DNA of 64,000 nt from the NCBI RefSeq assembly GCF_001613345.1, contig NZ_BDCE01000059.1, positions 25,866 to 89,865 of the forward strand, read 5' to 3'. The DNA comes from Nocardia uniformis NBRC 13702 (GTDB taxonomy: Bacteria; Actinomycetota; Actinomycetes; Mycobacteriales; Mycobacteriaceae). The notes below the pieces were generated by a model. It did not search any database, was not told the DNA's origin, and was given only the letters and a program-made list of their open reading frames with translations. Below are positions 51,201-59,899 of this stretch, in pieces (the first letter of the stretch is position 1; every line of letters starts with the position of its first letter). The position numbers and the translations under genes are program-made.

Positions 51201-52430
51201 ATGACCGGTGAACTCGATGCGATCGCTGTCGCGGTGGCCGCGATCGCGCGCGGCGGCATGGTGCTCGTAGTGGATGACGAGGATCGCGAGAACGAGGGTG
51301 ATCTGATTCTCGCCGCCGAGAGGGCGACACCGGAGAACATCGCCTTCATGGTGCGCCACACCAGCGGCGTGGTGTGCGTGCCGATGGCGGGTGCGGATCT
51401 GGACCGGTTGCGACTGCCGCCCATGACAACGGTCAACGAGGACCCCAAGGGAACCGCGTACACCGTCTCGGTGGATGCGATTTCCGGTGTGAGCACCGGC
51501 ATTTCGGCCGCCGACCGCGCTCGGACCATGCGACTGCTGGCTGATCCGCGCACCGGACCCGAGGAGCTCTCGCGGCCGGGTCATGTATTCCCGCTGCGCG
51601 CCGATCCCCGTGGGGTACTTGGCCGTCCGGGGCATACCGAGGCCGCGGTGGACCTCATGCGACTGGCCGGGCTGCGACCCGCCGGAGTCATTGCCGAGGT
51701 GGTAGTCGATGACGGCTCCATGGCGCGCCTGCCCGAACTACTGGTGATGGCGCGTGAGTACGACCTGCCGATTATCTCCATCGCCGATCTCATCGAGCAC
51801 CGAAAAAGCCTGGAGCACGGAATTTCTCGGGTGGTCGAGACGCGGCTCCCCACCCCCGCGGGGGATTTCCAGGTGATCGGATACGCCGATGAGCATTCCG
51901 GCGCTGAACACCTCGCCCTGGTCTATGGCGATCCATCCGGCGCCGACGTGCTCACCCGCGTCCATTCCGAATGCCTGACCGGCGACGCCTTCGGTTCGCT
52001 GCGCTGCGATTGCGGAGAGCAACTCGATGCCGCGCTGGCGGCTGTCGCCGCGGCGGGCCGCGGTGTGGTGGTCTACCTGCGCGGTCAGGAGGGCCGGGGC
52101 ATCGGTCTGCTGAACAAGTTGCGCGCCTATGAATTACAGGATGATGGGGCCGATACCGTGGATGCCAATGTGCGACTCGGACTGCCCATCGATGCTCGTG
52201 ACTACGGCGCCGCCGCGCGCATACTGGCGGATCTCGGTGTGCGGTCGGTGCGGCTGCTCAGCAATAACCCGGCCAAGCAATCCGGACTGGAAGCGCACGG
52301 TATCGCGGTCGCGGACCGGATCCCGCTGCAAACTCAGCCGACCGAACACAATGTCCACTATCTGCGCACCAAGCGGGACCGGATGCGACACCAACTGACC
52401 GAGGTCGATACCGCCGTCGGCTATTCCTGA
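51201..52430 (+). CDS. ribBA: Bifunctional DHBP synthase / GTP cyclohydrolase II
   Basis: 409 residues from the ATG at 51201. N-terminal DHBP synthase (VLVVDDEDRENEGDLILAAE, HTSGVVCVPM, RPGHVFPLRA, then GHTEAAVDLMRLAGL) makes the four-carbon unit; C-terminal GTP cyclohydrolase II (zinc ligands C258, C269, C271 in HSECLTGDAFGSLRCDCG; GQEGRGIGL) opens GTP. Both initial steps of riboflavin synthesis in one protein. No ribD, ribE or ribH is adjacent, so it is probably an additional copy beside a housekeeping rib operon, raising flavin supply for the neighbouring flavoenzymes. Confidence 0.95.
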   Translation: MTGELDAIAVAVAAIARGGMVLVVDDEDRENEGDLILAAERATPENIAFMVRHTSGVVCVPMAGADLDRLRLPPMTTVNEDPKGTAYTVSVDAISGVSTGISAADRARTMRLLADPRTGPEELSRPGHVFPLRADPRGVLGRPGHTEAAVDLMRLAGLRPAGVIAEVVVDDGSMARLPELLVMAREYDLPIISIADLIEHRKSLEHGISRVVETRLPTPAGDFQVIGYADEHSGAEHLALVYGDPSGADVLTRVHSECLTGDAFGSLRCDCGEQLDAALAAVAAAGRGVVVYLRGQEGRGIGLLNKLRAYELQDDGADTVDANVRLGLPIDARDYGAAARILADLGVRSVRLLSNNPAKQSGLEAHGIAVADRIPLQTQPTEHNVHYLRTKRDRMRHQLTEVDTAVGYS

Positions 52431-52445
52431 ACGGACCGCCTTCCT

Positions 52446-52521
52446 CGTCATTCCGGCGTGCTTTCGGCCGGAATCCACACCTCAGCAGTAGTGGAACCCG
52501 GCCAAACATGCCGGGATGACG
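52446..52521. repeat. Dispersed palindromic repeat, copy 5
   Basis: 76 bp: CGTCATTCCGGCGTGCTTTC at the left and GGCCAAACATGCCGGGATGA then CG at the right. It lies between the convergent stops of ribBA and the TetR gene. Confidence 0.78.
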
Positions 52522-52550
52522 GGCGGTGTGCCGACACCGCCCCTTCAACC

Positions 52551-53141
52551 TCAGTAGTGAGGCGTGGCGCTGGCCAATACGGTGTCGATACGCGCGGCCA
52601 TGCCGCGTCCGGCGGCATGCAGTGGTTCCGCCGAGCGCAAGGTGCGACTGAGGATGAACGCGCCCTCCAGCGCGGACAGGAATGCCAGGATGAGTTCGCG
52701 GGCGTCGGATTCCACCAACCCCCGCCGTACGAAATAGCCTGTGCCCTCCTCGATCCAGGATCCGATGACCTCGGCGGCGACCTCCCGCAGCTCCGGCTCG
52801 CTATCGGAGATCTCCCCCGCGACCGTGCCGACCGGACACATATTCAGCCATCCGCCCTGCTCGATGGTTTCGGCCGCGGCGGCGAAGGCGGCGGGCACGG
52901 CCTCGCGCAGATCGTCGTACGGGTCCATCAACAGTGGCAGCAGCTGGATATAGGCCGCGCCGGAGGTGCGCAGCGCCTCGGCCGCGATCTGCGCCTTACC
53001 TCCTGGGAAGTGGTGGTACAGCGAGCCCATCGGCGCGCCCGAGGCAGCGGTGATCTGTTTGACGGTGATCGCGCTGTAGCCCTGCACCCGCATGAGCTCC
53101 GCGACCGCCGTGACGAGGCGATCGCGGGTACCTGTTGACAT
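52551..53141 (-). CDS. TetR family transcriptional regulator
   Basis: 196 residues from the ATG at 53141 (MSTGTRDRLVTAVAEL); GTGs at 53153 and 53159 are possible. Helix-turn-helix at ~23-48 (YSAITVKQITAASGAPMGSLYHHFPGGKAQ), the LmrA/YxaF-like type. Divergent from the alpha/beta hydrolase gene with a near-perfect palindrome between them, so it likely controls that gene and itself. Confidence 0.9.
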   Translation of the reverse strand: MSTGTRDRLVTAVAELMRVQGYSAITVKQITAASGAPMGSLYHHFPGGKAQIAAEALRTSGAAYIQLLPLLMDPYDDLREAVPAAFAAAAETIEQGGWLNMCPVGTVAGEISDSEPELREVAAEVIGSWIEEGTGYFVRRGLVESDARELILAFLSALEGAFILSRTLRSAEPLHAAGRGMAARIDTVLASATPHY

Positions 53142-53163
53142 CTTCTCGGTCACCCCCACAGAC

Positions 53164-53193
53164 TAGAGCAAATACACTAGAGCAAATGCTCTA
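53164..53193. promoter_or_regulatory. TetR operator with extra half-site
   Basis: TAGAGCA-AA-TGCTCTA (53178-53193), perfect 7-bp arms, plus a repeated half-site TAGAGCAAAT at 53164. It overlaps the divergent promoters and lies 13 bp before the hydrolase ATG. Confidence 0.7.
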
Positions 53194-53206
53194 CCGGAGG
53201 AGTGGT

Positions 53207-54049
53207 ATGGCTACCGTCGATATTCCCGCAGGTCGAATCCACTATGTCGAACACGGCGAGGGGCCGCCGGTGGTGCTGCTGCACGGCCTTTTGATGAATC
53301 ACACAGTGTGGGACCCGGTACTCGACCGGCTGCCCGAGGGGTTCCGGTACGTCCTGCCGGATCTGCCGCTGGGGGCACATCCGGAGCCGATGCGCCCGGA
53401 TGCGGACCTGAGCCTGCGGGGGCTGAATCAGCTCATCGCGGATTTCCTGACCGCATTGGATCTGCGCGATGTGACGCTGGTGCACAACGATTGGGGCGGG
53501 GGCCTCTTCCTCACCGCCTACGGCCTCGATGATCGGGTCGGCGCGCTGATCATCACGCCCAGTGAGGCCTTCGACAACTTTCCGCCGGGGCTGCCGGGCA
53601 AGACCGCGAAACTCGCGGCGTATCTGCCCGGCGGAGTGTGGTTGGCACTGAAGCAGCTACGCGTCTCCTGGCTCCGCAGCTCGCCGCTCATGTTCGGATG
53701 GATGGCGCGCCGACCACTCTCGGACGAGATGGTGGACGGCTGGACCGAACCCGGACTGCGCGATAAGCGGATCCGCCGAGACCTGCTCTCCTACACTCGA
53801 TCCGGTTTCACGACGGCAGAGCTCATTGCCAATACCGAAGCGCTGCGGAACTTCTCGGGCGAGGCTTTGATCCTCTGGTCCTCGGCCGACAAAGTCATGC
53901 CACGCGAGCACGGCCGCCGTTTGGCCGAACTCATCCCGAAGGGTCGACTGGTCGAGATCGACAACGCCTACGTGCTGTCCATGCTCGATCGCCCCGACGC
54001 CGTCGGGTCTGCCATATCGTCATTCCTCACGGGAGCCGCCGCTCACTGA
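53207..54049 (+). CDS. Alpha/beta-fold hydrolase, haloalkane-dehalogenase-like
   Basis: 280 residues from the ATG at 53207 with GGAGGAG at 53196-53202. HGLLMNHTVWDP forms the oxyanion region; the nucleophile elbow is VHNDWGG, giving Asp 95 rather than Ser, as in haloalkane dehalogenases and epoxide hydrolases. At the usual catalytic-His position the sequence reads IDNAYVLSMLDRPD with no His, so the triad seems incomplete. Repressed by the divergent TetR. The 3' end overlaps the convergent MmcQ/YjbR gene by 23 bp. Confidence 0.82.
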   Translation: MATVDIPAGRIHYVEHGEGPPVVLLHGLLMNHTVWDPVLDRLPEGFRYVLPDLPLGAHPEPMRPDADLSLRGLNQLIADFLTALDLRDVTLVHNDWGGGLFLTAYGLDDRVGALIITPSEAFDNFPPGLPGKTAKLAAYLPGGVWLALKQLRVSWLRSSPLMFGWMARRPLSDEMVDGWTEPGLRDKRIRRDLLSYTRSGFTTAELIANTEALRNFSGEALILWSSADKVMPREHGRRLAELIPKGRLVEIDNAYVLSMLDRPDAVGSAISSFLTGAAAH

Positions 54050-54449
54050 GCCACTTACGGGCGCGGGTGGCGGAGGCTCGCGATAGCCAGGCGTCCTGTA
54101 TCACCTCGGTGAGCTCCTGCGGGGTGAGCTCGCCGATATGGCTGCCGCGCAACAACACCGAGAGGTGCCCGTCGAAGTGCGAGGTGGTGAAGAACGGGGA
54201 GTCGGGGTCCTGAGTGAGAGCGAGCTTGTCGGACTCCGAGGGTACCCAGAAGATGATTACGTCGTCGTAGCGTTCACCGGTCTCGGGGTCGACGGCATCG
54301 CGACTCGGAGTGCGAAAGTAGATAAAGGACTTCCCGCCGACCTGGTAGATCGGATTGCCGTTCGGCCCGTGCAGCAGGGCGACGTGCGGCATACCCTGGG
54401 CGCGCTCATGCACATCGTCGAGGCGGGCCCCGCGCGATTCACTCGGCAC
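54027..54449 (-). CDS. MmcQ/YjbR family protein
   Basis: 140 residues from a GTG at 54449. CyaY-like pattern: NPIYQVGGKSFIYFRTPSRD, DVIIFWVPSESDKLALTQ, PFFTTSHFDGHLSVLLRGSHIG and a C-terminal IQDAWLSRASATRARKWL. Function of the family is unsettled. The start overlaps the end of a truncated TetR gene by 11 bp, and the stop lies inside the convergent hydrolase gene. Confidence 0.85.
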   Translation of the reverse strand: MPSESRGARLDDVHERAQGMPHVALLHGPNGNPIYQVGGKSFIYFRTPSRDAVDPETGERYDDVIIFWVPSESDKLALTQDPDSPFFTTSHFDGHLSVLLRGSHIGELTPQELTEVIQDAWLSRASATRARKWLSERRLP

Positions 54450-54717
54450 GGCGTCGATTCGAGGTCGAACCCGGGCGATTCTTTCGACGAATTTCCGTCG
54501 CGGCCTCGTCGGCGACCGTATTCACAACCGCGTCCAGGTCGGCGAAATCTTTATAGAAGAAGGGCTCGGTCACCCCGGCCCGACGGCAAATCTCCGCCAC
54601 ACTGAGCGCATCCGCACCCTGCGTTTCGATAATCTCGCGAGCCGCGGCCAGTATCGCGATACGGCGTTCGGCCCGCCGCTGTCGCTCGGAGAACCCCGGT
54701 CGCGCCCGTCCAGTCAC
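54439..54717 (-). CDS. TetR DNA-binding domain only (short)
   Basis: 92 residues from a GTG at 54717. A complete TetR helix-turn-helix (RRIAILAAAREIIETQGADALSVAEICRRAGVTEPFFYKDFADLDAVV) is followed by a basic tail (EIRRKNRPGSTSNRRRAE) and a stop. The ~120-residue ligand/dimerisation domain is missing. It is either a truncated gene or a mini-regulator that binds without its own effector domain. Overlap with the following MmcQ/YjbR gene suggests co-expression. Confidence 0.75.
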   Translation of the reverse strand: MTGRARPGFSERQRRAERRIAILAAAREIIETQGADALSVAEICRRAGVTEPFFYKDFADLDAVVNTVADEAATEIRRKNRPGSTSNRRRAE

Positions 54718-54912
54718 ACCCCGAGGCTACGCGGAGAACTAATGCGCGGTACACATCACCGATCCGGGTATATCGGACAGCCCTCAACTGGTTGCCCTGT
54801 TCGGCGGTCGATCCGGTGTAAGCGTCGGCACATCGCGCTTACCACACGGTCGCGAACTGGATTTATGGCCGGTCACTGGTCGCAATGGCGAGCGATCCCT
54901 TAGGTTGGGGCC

Positions 54913-57213
54913 ATGGCGCGGCGTGTCACCGGAAACCTTCCTTCGGAGGTCACCAGTTTCGTCGGGCGCCGCGATGAGCTGGCTACCGCGAAACGGCTAC
55001 TGCCGTCGACGCGAGTGCTGACTCTGCTCGGCCCGGGCGGGATGGGTAAGACCCGGCTCTCACGACAGGTCGGGCAATTGGTGGCTCGCGCATTTCCGGA
55101 TGGCGTGTGGCTGGTGGAGCTGGCCGATGTGCTGGATCCGAATATGGTGACCCTGAGCGTCGCCGAGACTTTGGAACTGCGTGACGAGACCTCGGCCCCG
55201 CTGCCCCGGCTCACCGAATTTCTCGCCAATAAGCGGCTGCTGATCATTCTCGACAATTGTGAGCATCTCATCGATGCCTGTGCGGCCCTGGTCGGGCGAA
55301 TTATCGCGACCACACCGGATGTGCGCGTGCTGGCCACCAGCCGGGAGGTGCTGGGTATTCCGGGCGAACAGGTGATGCCGGTGCCGCCGCTGCCGGTGCG
55401 GGGAGCCGGTGTCGGAGAAGACAGCGACGCCATGCGACTGTTCGTCGAACGTGCCGCCGCGGCCAATCCCGGCTTCGCCGCGTCCACCGCCAACCGGGCC
55501 ACGCTCGCCGAGATCTGTGGGCGATTGGAGGGTATGCCACTGGCCCTGGAGCTGGCCGCGCTGCGCCTGCGGATGTTCACTCCCGAACAGATACTGGCGC
55601 GGTTGGACGACACCATGGAGTTGCTGAGCGCCGGACCGCGCACCGCACCGCAGCGCCAGCAGACCATCGAAGGCGCGATCCGCTGGAGCTACGACCTGTG
55701 CACTCCTGCCGAACAGCGGCTGTGGGAACAGCTTTCGGTATTCGCGGGTGGATTCGACATCGACGCCGCGGAGGCGGTGTGCGATCTGGGTGGCGCATCG
55801 ATCATGGAGGCGCTCACCGGGTTGGTGGACAAGTCGGTGCTGACCCCGCGCTATGACGGTGCGGTGGGCCGGTACTCGATGTTGGAGCCGATCCGGCAGT
55901 TCGCGGCCGACCGGCTTACCCAGCGCGGCGATGAGGCGGCGGTGCGGGCTCGACACCGCGAGCACTACCGGCAACTGGCATTGCGCGGGCAGACCGCGTA
56001 CTGGACGGGCGAGGATGTGGCCTGGTTCAGAGATCTCGCCCGCGAACACGCCAATCTCCGTGCGGCACTGCGCTCGGGGCTCCGCGATGATCCGCTCGAA
56101 ACCATGGAGACCGTGAGCGTGCTGCGGCCGTTCTGGGAGCACCATCGGTTCCTGTTGGAGGGCTACCGCTGGCTCACCGAAGCCCTGGACCGCAATCCGG
56201 AACCCACCCGAGCGCGGGCCCGGGCACTGTCGTCGGCGGCTTCACTGGCCGCGCTGCTCTCGGATCGGGCATCGGCCGCCCGCCTGGTGGCCGAATGCCT
56301 GGAACTGGCGACGTCACTCGGCACCACCGACATCATGCCGGAGATCAATCTCGATCGATCCCTGCTGGCCTTCACCGAGGGCGATGGCGCGCAGGCACTG
56401 CAGCTGGCGCGCAGGGCCATCGAACTCGCCGCCGACGGTGGCCAGCCCGCCATTGAAATGGACAGCCACGCATTCGCGTTCATGTGCGCGGAGGTGACAT
56501 CGGCTCCCGGCGGTCCCGAGATCGCCAAACGTTTCCTCGAACTCACCGAAGCCACGGGTTCGCACCTACTGGGCGGCCTGGCCCTCTGGACCGTGGGCAT
56601 TGTCCATTGGCGTCGAGGCGACCAGGACACCGCCGCCGAATTCCACGGCCGCGCAATAGAACAGCTGGCCCTTTTCGAACGCTGTGTGTGGCTCGCTTCG
56701 GCGTTCGACGGACTTGCGTGGACCGAGGCCGCCCGTGGCGATCTCGACCGTGCTGCCCGCCTCATGGGCGCGGGGGAAACCTTGCAGCGCAGCACAGTGC
56801 TGCTGGCCCATCACATTACCGGCGTCATCGCCGACGAGGAACGTCGCCGAGTACGAGAGGTGCTGGGCGAGAAGGCTTTCCGTGAAGCATTTGGAGCGGG
56901 AGCCAACCTACCTCTCGAGGAGGCCATCGACTATGCCCTGCGCCGCACACCCGCACCCGTCGAACCCGAGCCCGAGGTAGCGAGTCGGCCGGTTCGGAAA
57001 TCGCCTGCGGCCACCACCGAAACCAATGTGCTGACCCGGCGGGAGAAGGAAATCGCCCGGCTGGTCGCGGCCGGGCACAGCAATAAGCGCATCGCCACCG
57101 ACCTGGTGATTTCCGTGCGGACCGCCGAGACTCATATCGAGCACATTCTGACGAAGCTGGGATTCACGTCGCGGACCCAGGTGGCGGCCTGGGTGCACGA
57201 GAACGGGCTGTAG
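54913..57213 (+). CDS. LuxR-type regulator with NTPase domain
   Basis: 766 residues. N-terminal ATPase: TSFVGRRDELATAKRLL, Walker A GPGGMGKT (40-47), Walker B LLIILDNCEHL, and the TSREVLGIPGEQ sensor. A helical middle (~330-690) with TPR-like repeats follows, then a C-terminal LuxR helix-turn-helix (707-766: LTRREKEIARLVAAGHSNKRIATDLVISVRTAETHI). Large ATP-dependent regulators of this kind often control catabolic or secondary-metabolic genes; here it sits between the two catabolic groups. Convergent with DinB. Confidence 0.92.
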   Translation: MARRVTGNLPSEVTSFVGRRDELATAKRLLPSTRVLTLLGPGGMGKTRLSRQVGQLVARAFPDGVWLVELADVLDPNMVTLSVAETLELRDETSAPLPRLTEFLANKRLLIILDNCEHLIDACAALVGRIIATTPDVRVLATSREVLGIPGEQVMPVPPLPVRGAGVGEDSDAMRLFVERAAAANPGFAASTANRATLAEICGRLEGMPLALELAALRLRMFTPEQILARLDDTMELLSAGPRTAPQRQQTIEGAIRWSYDLCTPAEQRLWEQLSVFAGGFDIDAAEAVCDLGGASIMEALTGLVDKSVLTPRYDGAVGRYSMLEPIRQFAADRLTQRGDEAAVRARHREHYRQLALRGQTAYWTGEDVAWFRDLAREHANLRAALRSGLRDDPLETMETVSVLRPFWEHHRFLLEGYRWLTEALDRNPEPTRARARALSSAASLAALLSDRASAARLVAECLELATSLGTTDIMPEINLDRSLLAFTEGDGAQALQLARRAIELAADGGQPAIEMDSHAFAFMCAEVTSAPGGPEIAKRFLELTEATGSHLLGGLALWTVGIVHWRRGDQDTAAEFHGRAIEQLALFERCVWLASAFDGLAWTEAARGDLDRAARLMGAGETLQRSTVLLAHHITGVIADEERRRVREVLGEKAFREAFGAGANLPLEEAIDYALRRTPAPVEPEPEVASRPVRKSPAATTETNVLTRREKEIARLVAAGHSNKRIATDLVISVRTAETHIEHILTKLGFTSRTQVAAWVHENGL

Positions 57214-57219
57214 ACGGGC

Positions 57220-57741
57220 TCAGTATCCCGTTGCCCCATCAATGCGCTCCCGAAGCAGATCGGCATGCCCATTGTGGCGCGAGTACTCCTCGATCAGATG
57301 CAGATAGATCCACCGCACCGACCGCTCCGCGCCCGTATGCGGATGCACCCCGACATGTTCGAGCGGCAGCTCACCAGTAGCCTTGTCGCACAGTGCGATT
57401 TCTCCGCGGTACCGAGCGAGGTCGGCTTCGGCACCGGCCGCCACGGCGTCGTCGAAGTCGCCGTCCGGATTGGTCTCGCTGCAATAGGCGTACTCGACCT
57501 GCTCCCCCGCCGCTACTACGCGCATCCACCCCCGCTCCACCTCGGTCATATGCCGCACCAATCCGAGCAGCGACATGATCGACGGTTCAACGCTCCGGGC
57601 AGCGAGCTGAGTCTCGTTGAGCCCCTGACACTTCCACAGCAGAGTGGCACGACTGCGATCGAGGAATGATCGGAGCATTGCCCGCTCATCACCCACCACG
57701 AGGAACGGGGTGCGATCGGTTTCGGGTGCGATCCACGTCAT
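57220..57741 (-). CDS. DinB-like (DUF664) protein
   Basis: 173 residues. Four-helix DinB/mycothiol-transferase fold: LRSFLDRSRATLLWKCQGLNETQLAAR, SLLGLVRHMTEVERGWMRVV and YLHLIEEYSRHNGHADLLRERIDG, with metal-site His residues in RHMTEVE and EEYSRHNGHAD. Actinobacterial members may transfer mycothiol or bacillithiol-type thiols to xenobiotics. 30 bp downstream of the HsaD-like gene, same strand, so possibly the operon's last gene. Confidence 0.88.
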   Translation of the reverse strand: MTWIAPETDRTPFLVVGDERAMLRSFLDRSRATLLWKCQGLNETQLAARSVEPSIMSLLGLVRHMTEVERGWMRVVAAGEQVEYAYCSETNPDGDFDDAVAAGAEADLARYRGEIALCDKATGELPLEHVGVHPHTGAERSVRWIYLHLIEEYSRHNGHADLLRERIDGATGY

Positions 57742-57771
57742 GGTCGCAATCTAATCCCGATCGCCTCGTCG

Positions 57772-58626
57772 TTACAGCCCGTTTTCGAGGAAGTCGACCA
57801 CGGAGCGTTCGAAGGCGTCCTTGCGCTCCACCTGCACCCAGTGGCCACAGCGGGAGAAGATGCGCAGGTCGACGTTCGGGAGCTGGCGGGCCGGGAACAG
57901 TGCGCCCTCCACCGGGGTGACGCGGTCGTCGCGACCCCACATCATCAGAACCTGATGCCGCAGACCCTTGAGCCGGGCCCAAAGCGGTAGCGTCTCAGCC
58001 ATCTTCGGGTTGTAGAAGGTGGCGTAGGCGTCGCCGAGGGCCTTGGTCTGCTTGGGATCGGTCGCGGCGGCGGTTCGGGTCGCGATGAGTTCCTCGGTCA
58101 GCACGGCCGGGTCGAAGACCATGGTCCGCAACCAGTCGACGGCACGTTCGGCGGTGGGGTCGGCGTTGAAGGCCATCAGTCGGTTGATGCCCTCCGACGG
58201 CTCCGGACCCAGAATGTTCACCCCGACACCCCCGGGGGCCATCAAGACCAGCTTGTCCACCCGGTCGGCATGCTCCAGTGCGGTCAGGGTGGCGACGCCG
58301 CCGCCCATGGAATTGCCCAGCAGACTTGCCTTTTCGATGCCCAGCTCATCGAGTAGTGCGATTACCGCGTCCGAGGCGATCCGCAGATAATTGCGCTCGT
58401 AGACCTCCGGGCGCTCGCTCCCCCCGAAGCCGGGCTGGTCCAGCACCAGGCAGCGGAAATGCCGCGACAGCACCTCGAGATTATTGCCGAAATTGGCCCA
58501 GCCCGATACACCCGGGCCGGAGCCGTGCAGCAGCACGAGGGGCGCGCCGGAGCCCGCCTCGTGATACCGCAGCTTTATGCCGCCGACGGTGATCCAACGG
58601 CTGGTGTTCTCGGCGGTGAGAGTCAT
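57772..58626 (-). CDS. hsaD: meta-cleavage product hydrolase (HsaD-like)
   Basis: 284 residues. Alpha/beta hydrolase with the triad S106 (LGNSMGGG), D234 (GRDDRVTP) and H262 (GHWVQVERKDAF), and the HGSGPGVSGWANFGNNL oxyanion region typical of BphD/HsaD. It cleaves the C-C bond of the ring-opened product of an extradiol dioxygenase such as the HsaC-like enzyme at 43-44 kb. Its ATG abuts the HsaA stop with no gap. Confidence 0.9.
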   Translation of the reverse strand: MTLTAENTSRWITVGGIKLRYHEAGSGAPLVLLHGSGPGVSGWANFGNNLEVLSRHFRCLVLDQPGFGGSERPEVYERNYLRIASDAVIALLDELGIEKASLLGNSMGGGVATLTALEHADRVDKLVLMAPGGVGVNILGPEPSEGINRLMAFNADPTAERAVDWLRTMVFDPAVLTEELIATRTAAATDPKQTKALGDAYATFYNPKMAETLPLWARLKGLRHQVLMMWGRDDRVTPVEGALFPARQLPNVDLRIFSRCGHWVQVERKDAFERSVVDFLENGL

Positions 58627-59787
58627 CTACAGCATCCGATCCGTCACTTCGAGACCCATTGCGCCCTTGCCGAACATGGCCAGGGCGCGCTCCACATCAT
58701 TGATGGCGTGGACGCTGCCCGCGTGCGCGTCGCGCCAGTGCCGTTCGATGGGATTCGGCCGCCGGATGGAGTGGCCGCCGGAGTTCTTGAACAGCAAATC
58801 GATGGCCTCCAACGCTCGTTCGGTGCCACGGACCTGATCACGGCGGGCACGCAGACGGGATTCGAAGGGAATCGGCTCGCCCGCCTCGGCATAGCGCAGC
58901 TGCTCGGTCATATTGCGGTCGGTCTGCAGAATGGCGGCATCGATTTCCGAAGCGGCGCGGGCGATTCGGACGTGTGCGAAGGGGTCCTCGGACACCTTCT
59001 GGCCGCCGTAGGACAGGCGTACGCGCTCCTGCTGTCGTGCGATATGCGCCTCGTACGCACCCTGCGCGGCACCGATAATGGGCGCGGTAATGGTGTTGGA
59101 GAAGACGCTGCCGAACGAGATCCGGTACAGCGGAGCAGTATTGCGCTCTTGACCGGGTCCGATCAGGTTGGCCTGATCAGTGGCGCTGTAGGTGCGGTGG
59201 GTGGGGACGAAAGCCTTCTCGATGACAATGTCATTGGAGCCGGTACCGGACAGGCCGGAAACATTCCACACGTCCTCGATGCGGTAGTCGGTGCGCGGGA
59301 CCAGGACCGTGAAATAGTCCATCCCCTGCTCCGACGGCACCAGCGCACCCAGAAACACCCACTGCGCGTGATCGCAACCGGAGGAGAAGCTCCAGCGGCC
59401 CGACATCTCGTAACCGCCCTCGACCGGCTTCAGTTTGCCGGTCGGCGCGTACGAGGACGAAACCAGGGTGTCCGGGTTCTCGGCCCACACATCCTGCTGC
59501 GCCTGATCGGTGAACAGGGCCAACTGCCACGGATGTGCGCCCAGCACCGACGCCACCCAGGCGCTCGACGGACAGGCGGTGGCGATACTGCGGATGACCT
59601 CGTAGAACGCCACCGGCGACTCCTCGGCGCCCCCGAACCGCGACGGCTGGAGCATGCGGAACACCCCGGCCTCGGTCAGTTCCGCAATCGTGGCGTCGGG
59701 GACCCGCCGCTGCTCCTCGGCCGCCACGGCCCGTTCCCGAATCGCGGGCAGCAGATCCCGGACCCGATCGAGCACCTTGTTCGTCAT
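58627..59787 (-). CDS. hsaA: Flavin-dependent phenol monooxygenase (HsaA-like)
   Basis: 386 residues from the ATG at 59787 with AGGAGGGAAC before it. Acyl-CoA-dehydrogenase fold used as a group D monooxygenase. Strong similarity throughout to M. tuberculosis HsaA: SSGCDHAQWVFLGA, DVWNVSGLSGTGSNDIV, FGSVFSNTITAPIIGAAQGAYEAH, DPFAHVRIARAASEIDAA and RHWRDAHAGSVHA. It ortho-hydroxylates the secosteroid phenol with reduced FMN from an HsaB reductase. 112 bp after the KstD-like gene and directly coupled to hsaD. Confidence 0.92.
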   Translation of the reverse strand: MTNKVLDRVRDLLPAIRERAVAAEEQRRVPDATIAELTEAGVFRMLQPSRFGGAEESPVAFYEVIRSIATACPSSAWVASVLGAHPWQLALFTDQAQQDVWAENPDTLVSSSYAPTGKLKPVEGGYEMSGRWSFSSGCDHAQWVFLGALVPSEQGMDYFTVLVPRTDYRIEDVWNVSGLSGTGSNDIVIEKAFVPTHRTYSATDQANLIGPGQERNTAPLYRISFGSVFSNTITAPIIGAAQGAYEAHIARQQERVRLSYGGQKVSEDPFAHVRIARAASEIDAAILQTDRNMTEQLRYAEAGEPIPFESRLRARRDQVRGTERALEAIDLLFKNSGGHSIRRPNPIERHWRDAHAGSVHAINDVERALAMFGKGAMGLEVTDRML

Positions 59788-59899
59788 TGAGCTGTTCCCT
59801 CCTGGTCCAATTCCTCTGACCATCGACGCTATGGCCGCCGATGCCACCCGGCCGGAAAAGTCCCGGTGATCGGACGTCGCCCACCACCGACCGGCCACT

